From assembly GCF_010183535.1 (NCBI RefSeq), contig NC_071329.1, positions 16,506,879 through 16,570,878 on the forward strand: a DNA stretch of 64,000 nt, read 5' to 3'. The notes beneath the pieces were generated by a model that searched no databases, was not told where the DNA came from, and worked only from the letters and a program-made list of their open reading frames with translations. A program made the position numbers and the translations under genes. Source of the DNA: Caenorhabditis remanei (taxonomy: Eukaryota > Nematoda > Chromadorea > Rhabditida > Rhabditidae). This document shows, in pieces, positions 23,716 through 37,103 of the stretch. The first letter of the stretch is position 1, and every line of letters starts with the position of its first letter.

Positions 23716-24111
23716 AGCTGAATTGCCAATCTGTGTTTTCGCGTGTCGGTGTTTGCACAATTGGCAAACCGACCGTAGTTGCCCGGGAAAAATCACGTTT
23801 TATCGCGTTGGCAAACGCAGCGGCCCAGTTTTAAACACAGATTATTCTTATTTTTTCAAATTCGCCGAATTCATTTTTCGATTTTTTTGGGATTTGTCAT
23901 CGCAACGACGTTCAGGATTAATGCCCGCATGTGAAATTGACAACACCTTGTAAAATTTCTGAAATGTTTCTTGTTAATCATGTTTGTTTTTTTAAATTTT
24001 CCTCTGATTTCGCCCGTTTCAATCAAAAAATTAATTGATTTTCTGTGAAATTCCTTTGCCTTTTCTTCACTTTTCTCTCCGAAACTTTGTAAATTGGCAA
24101 TTTCAGGTGAC

Positions 24112-24759
24112 ATGTCCACAGCATTTAAAGCTAGCGATCCTCAATCACCACTTCTTGATGATGAACGATATAAAGTAATGCACAGACATCTGGAGATGCT
24201 GGTGCGTGATAATGAAAGGTGAGCTGGGAGGAATCTCCCAAAATTAACCAAAAAAACAACTTCTGCTTTTCAGAATACCGGAATCCGTTGCATGGCCATA
24301 TCCTGGTCCTTATACTCAAAAGACCCGAGAAAAGGCAGTAAACGACTACTTGAATGAATGGAGAAGGGAGATCGGAAATGATACGGAACAAGTTAGAATA
24401 GACAGGGAACTCGCTATTCTTCAAGTGTATGAGGAACGTTTCGACCATTTTAAATACAGAAGAAATCGTCCGCGGGATATGAATGATTTTCAAATTCAGC
24501 TTGCAGTTTTAGACGGAATCGTAAGTGCTATGTTCAGTTCCGGTTAAACTAAAGAATATGATTTCAGTTCACAGCTTGGGACAATCATCATCGACCGACT
24601 CGAACACTTCCTAGAAATCTGATGCATGCCGGTAGAAATACGATACGCAAGGAGCTCTTCAGTGCAGTCCATAAAAAAGTGGATGAGATGGCAAAATCTC
24701 GGAAGAATGCCGAACGAGATGCACGGGCCAATAATAGGAACGAACGAGGCCAAAACTGA
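24112..24759 (+). CDS. Unrecognised 181-residue nematode protein
   Basis: Three exons (24112-24218, 24274-24520, 24568-24759) join in frame to 181 residues. TTTCAG lies 5 bases before the ATG, compatible with trans-splicing. The product is soluble-looking and charged, with no signal peptide or membrane segment. It contains a WPYPGPYTQKTREKAV stretch near residue 42 and an Arg/Lys/Asn-rich end (RKNAERDARANNRNERGQN). I do not recognise the family. Splice sites fit the genus and there are no in-frame stops, so it is probably a real gene. A partial inverted copy lies at 22975-23160. Confidence 0.65.
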
Positions 24760-25522
24760 TGCCTTCGCTAATATTGTTTGTATTATTTGTATACTTTTCA
24801 CTCATTCTTAATCATTTATTCAGTTTTAACATCATCCTTCATTGTGAGATTACCAGTCGGTTCACGTCGCCTAACGGCGACTAAACCTCCTTCTCAACAC
24901 CACCCTTCTAGGTTTTTACAGTGGATCGTAATTAATCCGGAAACGGACGACACGTTTCAAATCCTCTTTTTTCTATATCTGAATATAAGAAAAAATATTG
25001 TCCCAACAACGTCCCAACATTTGTTTGATCCATCTGACTACAGTCAACGTTGCCTAACTTGACAGATCGGATTCTTGAACGCACCGACCTTCGCCATTTG
25101 AAAGTCGAACTCAGCTTTGAAGTATAGCCCCTCTCAATATGAGCAAATTTGATCCATCCTTCTGTTAAAGTGAGAGCTCCTTTCTTCTCGCCGTTACATC
25201 ATCGGGCTTTTCTGATCGTATGGCAGCTGCCCGGGAAGAGATCGTCGGACTGCTATATCAGTTGCCATGATTTTCAACCCCAATTTTGTGTCATCCTGAC
25301 TCTCAGTTTTTCGTTTGACTACCATGCGATTTGAATCAGCAGCTTTACTTTTCTGAAGCCAGTAAAAGTTTATCTCTCTTTCTCTCTAAAGCGAGGTTAT
25401 GCGTTTTTATTATCTCGTTCCCACACTGACTCCTGTGTCATCATCTCGTCCTCAATCCCCGTCCATTTCGCTTCTTCAGGCGGCCTTGTAGAGGACCAAA
25501 AGATTAGTCGATATGCAAAAAT
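24760..25522. repeat. Repeat fragments, module 1
   Basis: About 24865-24975 contains a block (TTCACGTCGCCTAACGGCGA..., GGAAACGGACGACACGTTT) that recurs at 25983-26080. About 25035-25085 (GTCAACGTTGCCTAACTTG) recurs at 26255-26290. The blocks keep their order, so this is a larger element copied twice and then eroded. No coding frame is supported. Confidence 0.55.
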
Positions 25523-25735
25523 TCAGCCCGACGCCTTCTTTTTGTCGTATTTTTTCACACACTCCTGTGTCATGAGTTGAATGTCCTGTATCCCATCAAC
25601 TCCTTCGAGCTTCAATCTCCCTTCTGATTCTGAGCGATGGAGCACGCCTTCACCGGAAACAGGAGAAACAGCACCATAATCATCCACTAAATTGTCAGCA
25701 GGAACAGTATTAGTTATTGGAGACAGTGACGCCAT
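25523..25735 (-). CDS. Small 70-residue ORF of unknown function
   Basis: It starts MASLSPITNTVPADN, with an acidic middle (GVLHRSESEGRLKLEGVDG) and a Lys-rich end. It lies between the two copies of the repeat module, so it may belong to that element. I recognise no domain. Confidence 0.3.
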   Translation of the reverse strand: MASLSPITNTVPADNLVDDYGAVSPVSGEGVLHRSESEGRLKLEGVDGIQDIQLMTQECVKKYDKKKASG

Positions 25736-26372
25736 GAAGGGAATAGGAAAATGATAGTTATCAGCAGTTCAGAAGAATGGGATTTACATGGCCCCATGTC
25801 TGGACTTCACGCAACTTCCGCTTTTTACTGTATTCTTACACGGTAAAGTAGGCGGAGCTAAAACCGTGGTGAGAAGAAGAAGGTAAATGCTAGCCAGATT
25901 GGCTATTAATACTTTTAAACATGTGGACTCATATCCACAATCCCCTTTTAGCTGTCTCCAGAAAACTACCCGTATTTGTATGATTCACGTCGCCTAACGG
26001 CGACTAAACCTCCTTCTCAACACCACCCTACTGAGTGTTACAGTGAATTACCCGGAAACGGACGACACGTTTGGATTCCTCTAGTTTTTCTGAATCCGAT
26101 GATATCAAAAAACCCTTCACGTCGTCACTTTTTAAAAAAACGGCGCATAACTTTTTATGACGTGGATCAATCCGAAAACGGACGGCACTGGCCACAAAGA
26201 GAAAAAAGTTAAAGTTACATTTAACCGCTTTTCTTTGGAGTCTCGAGTCGAACCAACTAACTGTAGTCAACGTCGCTTAACTTGCCAGATCGGACGGTCG
26301 GCGCGTTCCCTTTTATCCACGCGCCACTGAAGAGGCGCCGCTCTGTGAAGAGGAAAGCGAGCAGCCGACGTT
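25736..26372. repeat. Repeat fragments, module 2
   Basis: This is the second copy of the ordered blocks described at 24760-25522 (25983-26080 and 26250-26290). Sequence between the blocks differs from module 1. Confidence 0.55.
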
Positions 26373-27062
26373 TCACGGGTTTTGCCGACCGCCTCCCCCT
26401 TCTCTCTCTTCGAATATGGCTTGAAATTCAGTTTTTTTGATCCAGAAGACGTCAAATTTGATATTTTTGAAAAAAAGAAAAGTTCGGGCATCATTAAGAG
26501 AAAATTTCTGATCTTTTGGTCTAAATTCGAAGAAAATCGGTCCAGTAGGAAAGGCGTTAGGATCGGCGACAGACAAACAAACATACAGCCGTTTGCGTTT
26601 GTTAATAGTAAAGATCTCGACTATAACAAAGTTATTTACAACCTCCGTATACTGGCTGTCTATGTTCTTATCAAAACAAAAAACCAAAAAACTATTCCAG
26701 CCTGACGGGAACGAACTCACTACCCCATGGGTGAGTGTCATCTGCGTAGACCGCTACACCAAATACGCGCGGCCTGGGCGCTCTCGAGAACGCAGTCAAG
26801 AAACACCGAGTCAGTAGTTTTGAGTTTCTACCACCCTGTCGGGACACACCTTCTCTGCACGCTTTCTACTGTTAAAATCGGCATCGTCTCCAGAAGACGT
26901 CAAATGTTATATTTTTGAAAAAAGAAAAGTTCGGGCATCATTAAGAGAAAATTTCTGATCTTTTGGTCTAAATTCGAAGAAAATCGGTCCAGTAGGAAAG
27001 GCGGTAGGATCGGCGACAGACACACAAACATACAGCCGTTTGCGTTTGTTAATAGTAAAGAT
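26373..27062. repeat. Direct repeat flanking a tRNA-like segment
   Basis: A block of about 175 bp at about 26440-26618 (CCAGAAGACGTCAAAT... to ...GTTAATAGTAAAGA) recurs almost unchanged at about 26890-27062. Between the copies lies DNA that includes a tRNA-like stretch. Near-identity implies recent copying of one repeat family. Confidence 0.7.
26705..26775 (-). other. tRNA-like (SINE-head-like) segment
   Basis: On the minus strand, GGTGTAGCGGTCTACGC resembles a tRNA A box and GAGTTCGTTCCC resembles a B box, at about the right spacing. I could not fold a full cloverleaf, so it is either a tRNA-derived repeat or chance. Confidence 0.35.
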
Positions 27063-27506
27063 TCTGTAATATTTTCGTCTCATGTAACTTTATATTCATA
27101 TTTTTAATAATTTTGCCCAGTCAATTTTTCATACTTGAGAAGTAACTTCGAAACAATTTATTGATAAAAGACTCATTTGAATAACTTTATTTTCGGAAAA
27201 CGGGTAAATTCTCTGTGATACTTTTCTGTCCAGCTTTTCAGAGGCCCCACGAATTAAAGGCTCCCCCCGATTTGTTCTGTTTCTCATCAGTTCTTGGCGG
27301 TGCCTTTGAAAGAAAATCGATTAGATTTTCGAAGAATCTTTCGAGAAATTATCGAAGATTTTTTGAAAGATTTTCGAAAAAATCCGGATTTTTTTTGAAA
27401 TTTCTCGAAGAAATTTACGTTCAATATCGTTCATGTATACTTTGAAGAACTTTTCAGCCATTTTTGGTGACTTTACAACCATAATTTCATGTAAAATTCC
27501 AGAAAA
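27063..27506. other. Spacer upstream of gene E
   Basis: It contains an inverted-repeat-like, TTTCGA-rich patch at about 27310-27415. Nothing else is supported. Confidence 0.35.
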
Positions 27507-29363
<1,857 letters not shown>

Positions 29364-30041
29364 TTCTTTCTACAATTCTTTTTTTCATTTCTTTTTTCGT
29401 TTTGTTGGTTTTTTTTGTTATAAATGTTCGAGAAAGTATTGGTTTTCATATTTTTTATTTTCTTCTAAAAGGTGTATTATAAATTCGCAACTCAACGCCG
29501 CATGCCTTTAAAGGCGCAGGGACTTTTTGCGAAATGGTCCTGCCACGTCACAGTGGCGCACTTCGCGTGCAGTTGTGCGCACTTGCCGTGTTTTTGTGTT
29601 TTTCAGTAACGAATGTTTAGGATTTTGCGTTTTTTTCCGTTTTTTCTTCCGATTTTAATAATTTTTCCTTATTTTTTAAAGGTAATTATCGTCCATTTCG
29701 TTTTTAAAATCTGTAATAAAGTTTTAATCGATAAAAAATGTGTTTTGCTAATTTTTTTGCTGTGTAAGAGGGATGTGCCTCTGTTATTTTTCTCTCTCTC
29801 TCTCTGTTTCAGGTCGTTATAGGTGAGGCAACAACTAAAGGAAGAAAAAAGGTAATAAAAAAAACATTTTTTATAACAATGAAATAAATTTTAAACAAAT
29901 TTCAGCTTCGACTACACGACGGAACGAGCGACAACCAAGATGTAGTGATGAAGAAGAAGCGAACAGAAGAAGTGACAGGAAGAAGATGCAGCAACCAGAA
30001 GAAGAAGGATAACGGAAGAAGATAGGAATTTCAGGTGAGCA
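29364..30041. other. Spacer with GC-rich repeat patch
   Basis: About 29490-29600 holds a GC-rich patch (AACGCCGCATGCCTTTAAAGG and following) of the kind dispersed in Caenorhabditis genomes. Splice-like TTTCAG sites near 29812 and 29906 may belong to an unrecognised transcript (coding stretch to about 30024), but no domain supports it. Confidence 0.35.
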
Positions 30042-30489
30042 TTACATATCATCCCATTCCATATTTTCCTCTGATCTCTCTCGTCTCGCTTCCCCGTCAT
30101 ACTGTCCCCTTCCTCTGTTTCTTCTCCCCATTTCATCGATCTCATCTCTTCCCTCAACCTCCTCTCTTCCTTCAACCTCCTCTCTTTCACATTGTTCTTC
30201 TCCTTCATATCCTTCATAATCGGAGTCATCCGAATCGTCTTCCCTTGCAGCAGCCTCCATGATAACCCTCAAATCTGATTCCACATCGATAGCATGAGCG
30301 ATGGTGTTCGCCGCTGTTGCTTCGGAAAGGTTTTTGAGGAAATCAATGGCGCGCTGTCGGACCTAAGAAATATTTTATTTAGCTGAGAATTACTACTTGC
30401 AACCCACAACTTCAATCTTATCTGTTGTCTTTCCCTTCTGCTTTAAGTGCCCCTTCATCTGGCCCCAGACCAACTCGATGGGGTAATAC
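30042..30489 (-). pseudogene. C-terminal remnant of a DDE (Tc1/mariner-like) transposase
   Basis: Two minus-strand exon-like blocks (about 30489-30409, and from about 30362 downwards) read YYPIELVWGQMKGHLKQKG and then VRQRAIDFLKNLSEATAAN. IELVWGQMKG corresponds to the NPIExxW motif around the catalytic Glu in DDE_3/Tc1-mariner transposases. An acidic repeat-rich tail follows (EEQCEREEVEGREEVEGR). The catalytic Asp region is absent, so it is a fragment. Confidence 0.55.
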
Positions 30490-31319
30490 TGAAAAAACCA
30501 ACGGAAAGTTTGGCCAGCGAGACTTTTCTAGAAATTTTACTTCTGTAAAGTAGTTTTTTCAGTATTCTGCTATTTCTGGCGTTATTTTCGATAGTTTTTA
30601 GTGTTTTTCTATCAATATTTGCCGTTTTCTATCGAAATTATTGAAGAAATACAACAAAAATAATCGAAAATACCGTCAAAATTTAAAAAATCAACTTTTT
30701 CGAAGTCGAATTTCTAGGCCACGGCCCCCAATTTTCTGCGACCCTTTCAATGACCAAACTTTCCGGCGCTCGCTCTCAGCGGGTTGTGGACCGAATTAAA
30801 AAATTCTTGAACTATGAAAATGAACTCGCCGAAACTCATACATTAAAATATGAAAACATCACAACAGACCACAATACGCCTTTAACTTTTTTTGTGCAGT
30901 GCACAAATTTTTTCAAAGTGTCTCCTCGAATTTGTGTAGTGCACAAATTTTTCAAATCCGTAAATATTCAGTTTTTTTGTGTTTGTCGACTAGTTAGATA
31001 CGCTTCGAGACCTTAAAGACACATACCGAGGTTACTGTAGTTTGAACTTATGGGGCTAGATGATTCATCATTTGTCAGTGCTCTTCTTGCAATTTGTGCA
31101 CTTCATTTTTAACTTTTTTTTGTGCAGTGCACTTTTTTCAAATTGTCTCCTCGAATTTGTGCACTGCACTTTTTTTCGAAGTGTCTTCTCGAATTTGTGC
31201 ACTGCACTTTTTTTCAAAGTGTCTTCTCGAATTTGTGCACTGCACTTATTGACTCACTTTTAAATTTTGTTGAGTGAAATTTTTCTAAATCTATGTGAAA
31301 ACTCAAATTACAGCCGACA
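30490..31319. other. Spacer and 5' region of the disrupted gene
   Basis: The left part is AT-rich, with GGAAAGTTTGG near 30500 and its inverted form near 30755, possibly an eroded MITE. The right part holds the GTGCACTGCAC tandem repeat. A TTACAG acceptor at about 31315 precedes the start codon at 31320. Confidence 0.4.
30885..31250. repeat. Tandem repeat with GTGCACTGCAC cores
   Basis: Units of about 50 bp, built from a T-run, CRAAGTGTCTYCTCGAATTT and a GTGCASTGCAC palindrome-like core, are repeated several times, best between 31115 and 31250. Single GTGCACTGCAC-like cores recur in later introns of the same gene near 31485, 31514 and 31914. Confidence 0.75.
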
Positions 31320-32729
31320 ATGAACTCGAGATCAAAGCCATCACCACAAGAATCCATTGATTCTGACAGTGACGGAGAAGTTGACGATGAACAAATAGAA
31401 GAAGACTCAACTGATAACGAGTCACAGAAAAACTTGAATCACATGACTAACGAAGAGGTGAGATTCTTCTTCTATTTCACACAGTGCACTTTTTGCTCTT
31501 TGTCTTTTATTATGTGCAGTGCGCCTTTTGCTCAACGTGTGATTATTTTTGAATAGATAATTATAGGTCCCACTCGCTCCTAGCTCTCCAGTTCTCAATG
31601 AAGAGACTGAAAGTGCACAAATGGATACTCTAAAAACCCCAATTCTTCGGATGCTGTAATTGTCGCAAAGTCGGCCGATGTAACAAATGGTGGTGTTGAT
31701 GACCATGATAGTAAAACGATGGAAAACGATTGTGAAGTGACTGAAAGTGAACAGACGGATACTCTTAAAATCCAGAAATCTTCGGATGCTCCAATTGTTG
31801 AAAAGTCGGCCGATGTAACAAATGGTGGTGTTGATGACCATGATGGTAAAACGACGGAAAATTGTAGTGAAGAGGTAAGCATTTTTATAATAATTGGTCA
31901 AAATGAAATCTATGTGCACTGCACAAATTAATATTTTCAGAAGGTTGATGAAACCATTGAGAATTCGTCGCTCCAAGCAAAATTGAAGCAGCAACAAGCA
32001 ATCGTTACACCCAATGAGTTCGCTGATATTGATATGCAACTGGATAAGGATATTCCATTCGTAACTGCACGAGTGAAGTATACTATTGAAAGTATACTCG
32101 AGTATAAATTAAGAGGAGCTGTTCTTCGAAAAATCAACCAAGAAAAGGTCAACGAGATATTGAACATTCCAATTATTGAGTTGTTCGACGAGGAAATGGC
32201 AGGACTTCCGTAAGTTTAAGCCTGGTAAAATTGGTAAACTTGAGAAAATTTCAGTGTTGTTCTGCGATCTGGAGATAAACTCATTTGCTTAGAAGGCAAC
32301 GTTCCACACTGAAGGCTCTCGAACTCAGGGAAAATTCACTGAGTATGAAAATGTGAGTTAATAGCTCGTATTTCAAATGTAAACTGAATTTTCAGGTGCA
32401 ATTGTTTGATGCTGCGATTAGTGGAGTATTCAGTGAACAAGATATTGAAAAGCTGCGTAAAGATCCAAGAAAAAGAACCGAATAAACACGCATTCTTTTC
32501 ATGAAAGGAATTTTTACCATAAGGCAGTCACAAGAATTACAAGAACGTATTTTCCTCATTTACTTGCTTCCGAATAAAACCCGACGTGTGTATTTGAGCG
32601 CTTTGAAAAATCTAAATTTTGTTTAACTCTATTTTCAAGCTTATTTTTGTTGATATTTCAGGGCAAAAAGCCTCCAACTGCTCAAAGGTTTACGAGTCAG
32701 ATTTTATCAGCCGCGGAACATGATGACAC

Positions 32730-35586
32730 GGCTAATTCTCATATGCTATGGGATCATTTGCTATAACTCAAAAAGCTATTTTTGCTCAGTTGCTATATAG
32801 TCTCTTTTGCTATATGAAGTGTCTCTTCTGCTATTTTGGCTCATCTGCTATGGAAATGGGGTTCCTTGCATGGCTCAAATGCTATCATCTGGCTCATATG
32901 CTATGGCCGAACTCATATGCTATAAAATGCTCTTTTACTATGAAAATTAAAACCCGAATGGGTACTATTTTCCAAAGTCCAGAAAGAAGAGTAATCGGAA
33001 GCGAGGGACCTCAATATGATAATATGGTATCGGAATGAAGGCTCCAGTGTGATTTCATAGCTATTAGGTAGATATACCAACAAGATAAGTTTTCATTCAG
33101 TTAGTGACAAAACAAGAGGGAAATCTGGAAATTTCATCAGGTCAAGCAGAGATAGAAAAAAAGTCGGAAAATTCAGTAGTGAAATTGAGTTCAATATTCG
33201 ATGAATTGGATAAAATATCGTTTCCTAACGTTTTTATTCACTTTTTCTCAGTAGGTCTGAAGTGCGCAGTATTTACTAAGAAGGTACAATTTTTGACATA
33301 TCTCGAAATTTTTTCGACTTGCGTAAATGGACTATAGAAGACTTTTTTTAAACCTTTTTCTCTTGTTATAGTGCGCTTTGAATAACTTCATGACACTTTC
33401 TTTTCAATTCCGAACAGGCAATTTTTTTTCAAATGTTTGCTAATTTCTCTCATGTTTTGGCTGCCTGTGTATAAACGTTGAATACTCAGTCAACGCTCGC
33501 ATTGCTGTTCTGTTGTCAGGGCAACAGCCAAAATTGACTAAAATTCAAACTATTTTTAAAGAATTTCTCGCCAGTTGTTTCTGCCTTTCATTCGTAAGTG
33601 AATTTTTCTAGCCGGTTTTTGCATTTATATAGTTTAGACATTGTCAGCAAAATTTGCATCATGCGTGCTCAGTTACTAAATTTTCATTTGCTATGCCCGT
33701 TGGCCTAAAATTGAACGTAACGCATGTTTTAATGGATATTTTAGGATGTAAAAGTGTAATTTAATACACTTTTTCCTTATTCACGAGCGTCGAGAAACTT
33801 TTTTTTTTACAAATCTCAGTTTACCGTTGGTCTAACAGCGTTTTTTTCCTTTTTTTTGCACTTTTCGACATGCTTATGTGGAAAAATTGTCAAAAAATGG
33901 GGGAGAAATGTAGAAAAATGGGACAAAAACATGAAAAAAAAAACATTTTTCACCGTTCGTGAATAAGGAAAAAATGCATGAAAATACTCTTTTACCTGAC
34001 CTGAATAACCCCATTAGCTGTTTTTATTAATTTCCTAACTGTTTTCAGTACATTTTTTCGATTTTTCGGGTTTTTAGGCGAACAAAAAAAAGTTTTCGGG
34101 TAGTTTTTAGGCGACCGGAAAAAAAGAATTATTTTCTTTTAACTAGAGGTCCGTTTGATTAACAAAAAACATGAAAAAGTCCTAAAATATCCATTAAAAC
34201 ATGCGTTACGTTCAATTTTAGGCCAACGGGCATAGCAAATGAGCAAAATTTAGTAACTGAGCACGCATGATGCAAATTTTGCTGACAATGTCTAAACTAT
34301 ATCACAGGGTCAAATTTTGTCCATATGAATTCAAATTATTTTCGCGCGAAACCGGAAGCTCAGTGAAGCGCGTTTGCACACAACTTGCACGTTGCCAATT
34401 GAGTCGCCGATCAGCATAATGCGGCCTTTGTATAACGTGGGTACAGTAAGACGAACGATAGGGAGTCAAATTTTTCGAATGAAGCTAGCTTTTCTTCCAT
34501 TTTTCTCGCTATTTTCGAGAAAATTTTGCACAAAAAAATATCGAATTCATTAAAAAGGAGAAAAATACAAATTTTTAATACACAAAAAAAATTTTTTTGG
34601 ATGAGTTTTTTGAATTTCGCGCTAATTTAACGCTAATTTTTTTGGAGCGCAGTTGCTTCATATGGGCATTCTATGACCCTGTGTATATAAATGCAAAAAA
34701 CCGGCTAGGAAAATTCACTTACGAATGAAAGGCAGAAACAACTGGCGAGAAATTCTTTAAAAATAGTTTGAATTTTAGTCAATTTTGGCTGTTGCCCTGA
34801 CAACAGAACAGCAATGCGAGCGTTGACTGAGTATTCAACGTTTATACACAGGCAGCCAAAACATGAGAGAAATTAGCAAACATTTGAAAAAAAATTGCCT
34901 GTTCGGAATTGAAAAGAAAGTGTCATGAAGTTATTCAAAGCGCACTATAACAAGAGAAAAAGGTTTAAAAAAAGTCTTCTATAGTCCATTTACGCAAGTC
35001 GAAAAAATTTCGAGATATGTCAAAAATTGTACCTTCTTAGTAAATACTGCGCACTTCAGACCTACTGAGAAAAAGTGAATAAAAACGTTAGGAAACGATA
35101 TTTTATCCAATTCATCGAATATTGAACTCAATTTCACTACTGAATTTTCCGACTTTTTTTCTATCTCTGCTTGACCTGATGAAATTTCCAGATTTCCCTC
35201 TTGTTTTGTCACTAACTGAATGAAAACTTATCTTGTTGGTATATCTACCTAATAGCTATGAAATCACACTGGAGCCTTCATTCCGATACCATATTATCAT
35301 ATTGAGGTCCCTCGCTTCCGATTACTCTTCTTTCTGGACTTTGGAAAATAGTACCCATTCGGGTTTTAATTTTCATAGTAAAAGAGCATTTTATAGCATA
35401 TGAGTTCGGCCATAGCATATGAGCCAGATGATAGCATTTGAGCCATGCAAGGAACCCCATTTCCATAGCAGATGAGCCAAAATAGCAGAAGAGACACTTC
35501 ATATAGCAAAAGAGACTATATAGCAACTGAGCAAAAATAGCTTTTTGAGTTATAGCAAATGATCCCATAGCATATGAGAATTAGCC
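32730..35586. mobile_element. Long fold-back element 1 with 9-bp target duplication
   Basis: The 2857-bp element begins GGCTAATTCTCATATGC and ends with the exact inverse. TGATGACAC is duplicated at 32721-32729 and 35587-35595. Arms of about 1 kb appear identical where I compared them: 77- and 96-codon open frames read the same in both. The outer arm regions carry many TCATTTGCTAT-like repeats. The centre (about 33750-34170) is unique. A 9-bp duplication with long inverted repeats fits non-autonomous Mutator-type elements. The right arm has taken in a further 381-bp element at 34303. Confidence 0.88.
34303..34683. mobile_element. CACAGGGTCA...TGACCCTGTG MITE nested in fold-back element 1
   Basis: The 381-bp insert has 10-bp perfect inverted ends. 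TATAT is duplicated at 34298-34302 and 34684-34688; comparison with the uninterrupted left arm shows the 5 bp is a true duplication. A 5-bp duplication and CAC ends match the Transib pattern, as for the element at 23258. It inserted after the fold-back arms formed. Confidence 0.8.
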
Positions 35587-36217
35587 TGATGACACTGCAA
35601 CTGCAAAAGTTCTTCAAGATTGTATGACTGGAATCACTTCGTTTCAACTTGGTCGTTCACAACTCGAAAAACTTGCAACACCAAGAGTAACCAACAGAAA
35701 GCGTAAAAATGATACCGACTCGGTTGAAACATGCTCTCAAGAAAAGTGTTCAACTGTAAAGTATGACTCGGTTAATTTCATAAAATCAAAAAGCGATGTT
35801 CCCGAAGGATCTGTATATGTGACCGTAAACAGCCCTCCTCCAGCTGAATGGATCAAAGAGAAAAAATTACAAGTTTGCTTGTTGAATCCTTCAACTACAG
35901 CTATGACTGAAATTGTCCACCAAGGTTTCGAAAAGATTCACTCGGGGATGTTGAACGGTATGTCACATTTAAAATGTTAGATTTTTTTGAATTTTGTTTT
36001 TTTTCCAGGTCCCACAGCTCTCGGTGTTCCATCAACATTTGTATATTTGTTGTACGGAACAAAGGAATGCAGCGGTCAACCAACATTCAAGTGTTACCGT
36101 CGTATGATGTCCATGATCAATCACCATCTGGAAAATGCAACAACCAAAGCAAAGTCTGTTTGCCCGGTATTTGCGAAAACCACCATCACGAAACAATTGA
36201 ACCCCAAGGGATATGAG

Positions 36218-36823
36218 CAGGGATGTGCGGAAATAAAAATTTCGGAAATTTCGGAACTCGGAAATTTTCCGAATTTTTTTTTCGGAAATTTCGGAACTGT
36301 TTCTTTCTTCTGACTTTTCCGTTTCGGAAATTTCGGAACTCGGAAATTTTCCGAAATGTTTTTTCGGAAATTTCGGAAATTCCGAAAATTCCGGAAATCA
36401 TTGTTTAGGCGGCCCGTCATTTGACAAGTATGATAAATTTTGATGCTGAAAACAATAATATTCAATTAATTGCAATAAAAACGCATGAAAGATCAGCGGA
36501 AGCTGTACTCTATTGGGAAATATGAATATTAAAAACAAATAAAATGCGAAAATTCGAATGTTTCGCGAATTATTCGCGAGACCAATGTAATTTTTTCGGC
36601 ATGTGCGGTTAAAACTACAATACTGTTTTGTTTCCGAAATTTCCGAATTTTTTTTTCGGAAATTTCGGAAACGTTTTCTTTTTCGGAAATTATTTCCGGA
36701 AATCGGAAATTTCCGAAATTTCCGAAAAAATATTTCGGAAATTTTCCGACGGAAAACAGTTCCGGAAAAAGTCGGAAATTTCGGAAATTTCGGAATTTCC
36801 GATTTCCGTTCCGCACATCCCTG
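36218..36823. mobile_element. hAT-type MITE (CAGGGATGTGCGG), in last exon of the broken gene
   Basis: The 606-bp element has perfect 15-bp ends (CAGGGATGTGCGGAA and its inverse) and an exact 8-bp duplication GATATGAG (36210-36217, 36824-36831). The subterminal DNA is packed with TTCGGAAATTTCGG-type repeats in both orientations, around a centre at about 36410-36625. These features are diagnostic of a non-autonomous hAT element. It inserted 33 bp before the gene's original stop codon. Confidence 0.9.
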
Positions 36824-36865
36824 GATATGAGGAAGCGTCCGAGCCAAAAAAACAAAAAATCTAAA

Positions 36866-37103
36866 CTGACTGCACAAGAATCAATCGAAAAAGCGATGTG
36901 GTACTTGGCGAAGAAACTGTTCAGAGACAATATGATAGTGACTAATTTGAGTCTGCGGAGTGAAGGAGAGGTGAGATTGACCTGGTTGCCGTTTGATCTC
37001 AAGTTGAAGGCTCATCAATTGTTGTAGGACAAGGTGCTTCTTTGATTCAGGCTATGCAACTAACCAGAGACTGTGACCCAACTATTCAACGGGTATGATA
37101 AAA
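36866..37103 (+). pseudogene. DUF3557-like 3' fragment carried by the duplication
   Basis: It matches 11008-11241 (LTAQESIEKAMWYLAKK...). An altered end (AHQLL, then a stop at 37025) reflects a small deletion relative to the source. No 5' half is present. Confidence 0.75.

Larger units (their letters stand above)
31320..36864 (+). pseudogene. Unrecognised host gene broken by two transposon insertions
   Basis: The gene starts MNSRSKPSPQESIDSDSDG. It then has a segment repeated in tandem (KSADVTNGGVDDHD twice), a mid-section (LQAKLKQQQAIVTPNEF...) and a C-terminal part (GVPSTFVYLLYGTKECSGQ, then FKCYRRMMSMINHHLENA). A 2857-bp fold-back element (32730-35586) lies inside one exon and a 606-bp hAT MITE (36218-36823) inside the last exon. 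In both places the frame is continuous across one copy of the target duplication. The first repeat unit has a 1-nt deletion near 31641 that brings a stop, and the 32300 region also needs a frame change. I do not recognise the family; the C-terminal block could be a DNA-binding module such as BEN, without proof. Confidence 0.7.

Noticed and set aside
31422..32039. 205-codon minus-strand ORF
   Set aside because: It is antisense to the repeated exons of the disrupted plus-strand gene and has no domain.
33104..33337. 77-codon ORF present identically in both arms of fold-back element 1
   Set aside because: Identity of the two copies reflects arm identity, not protein selection. No domain or start context supports it, though a captured host exon is not ruled out.
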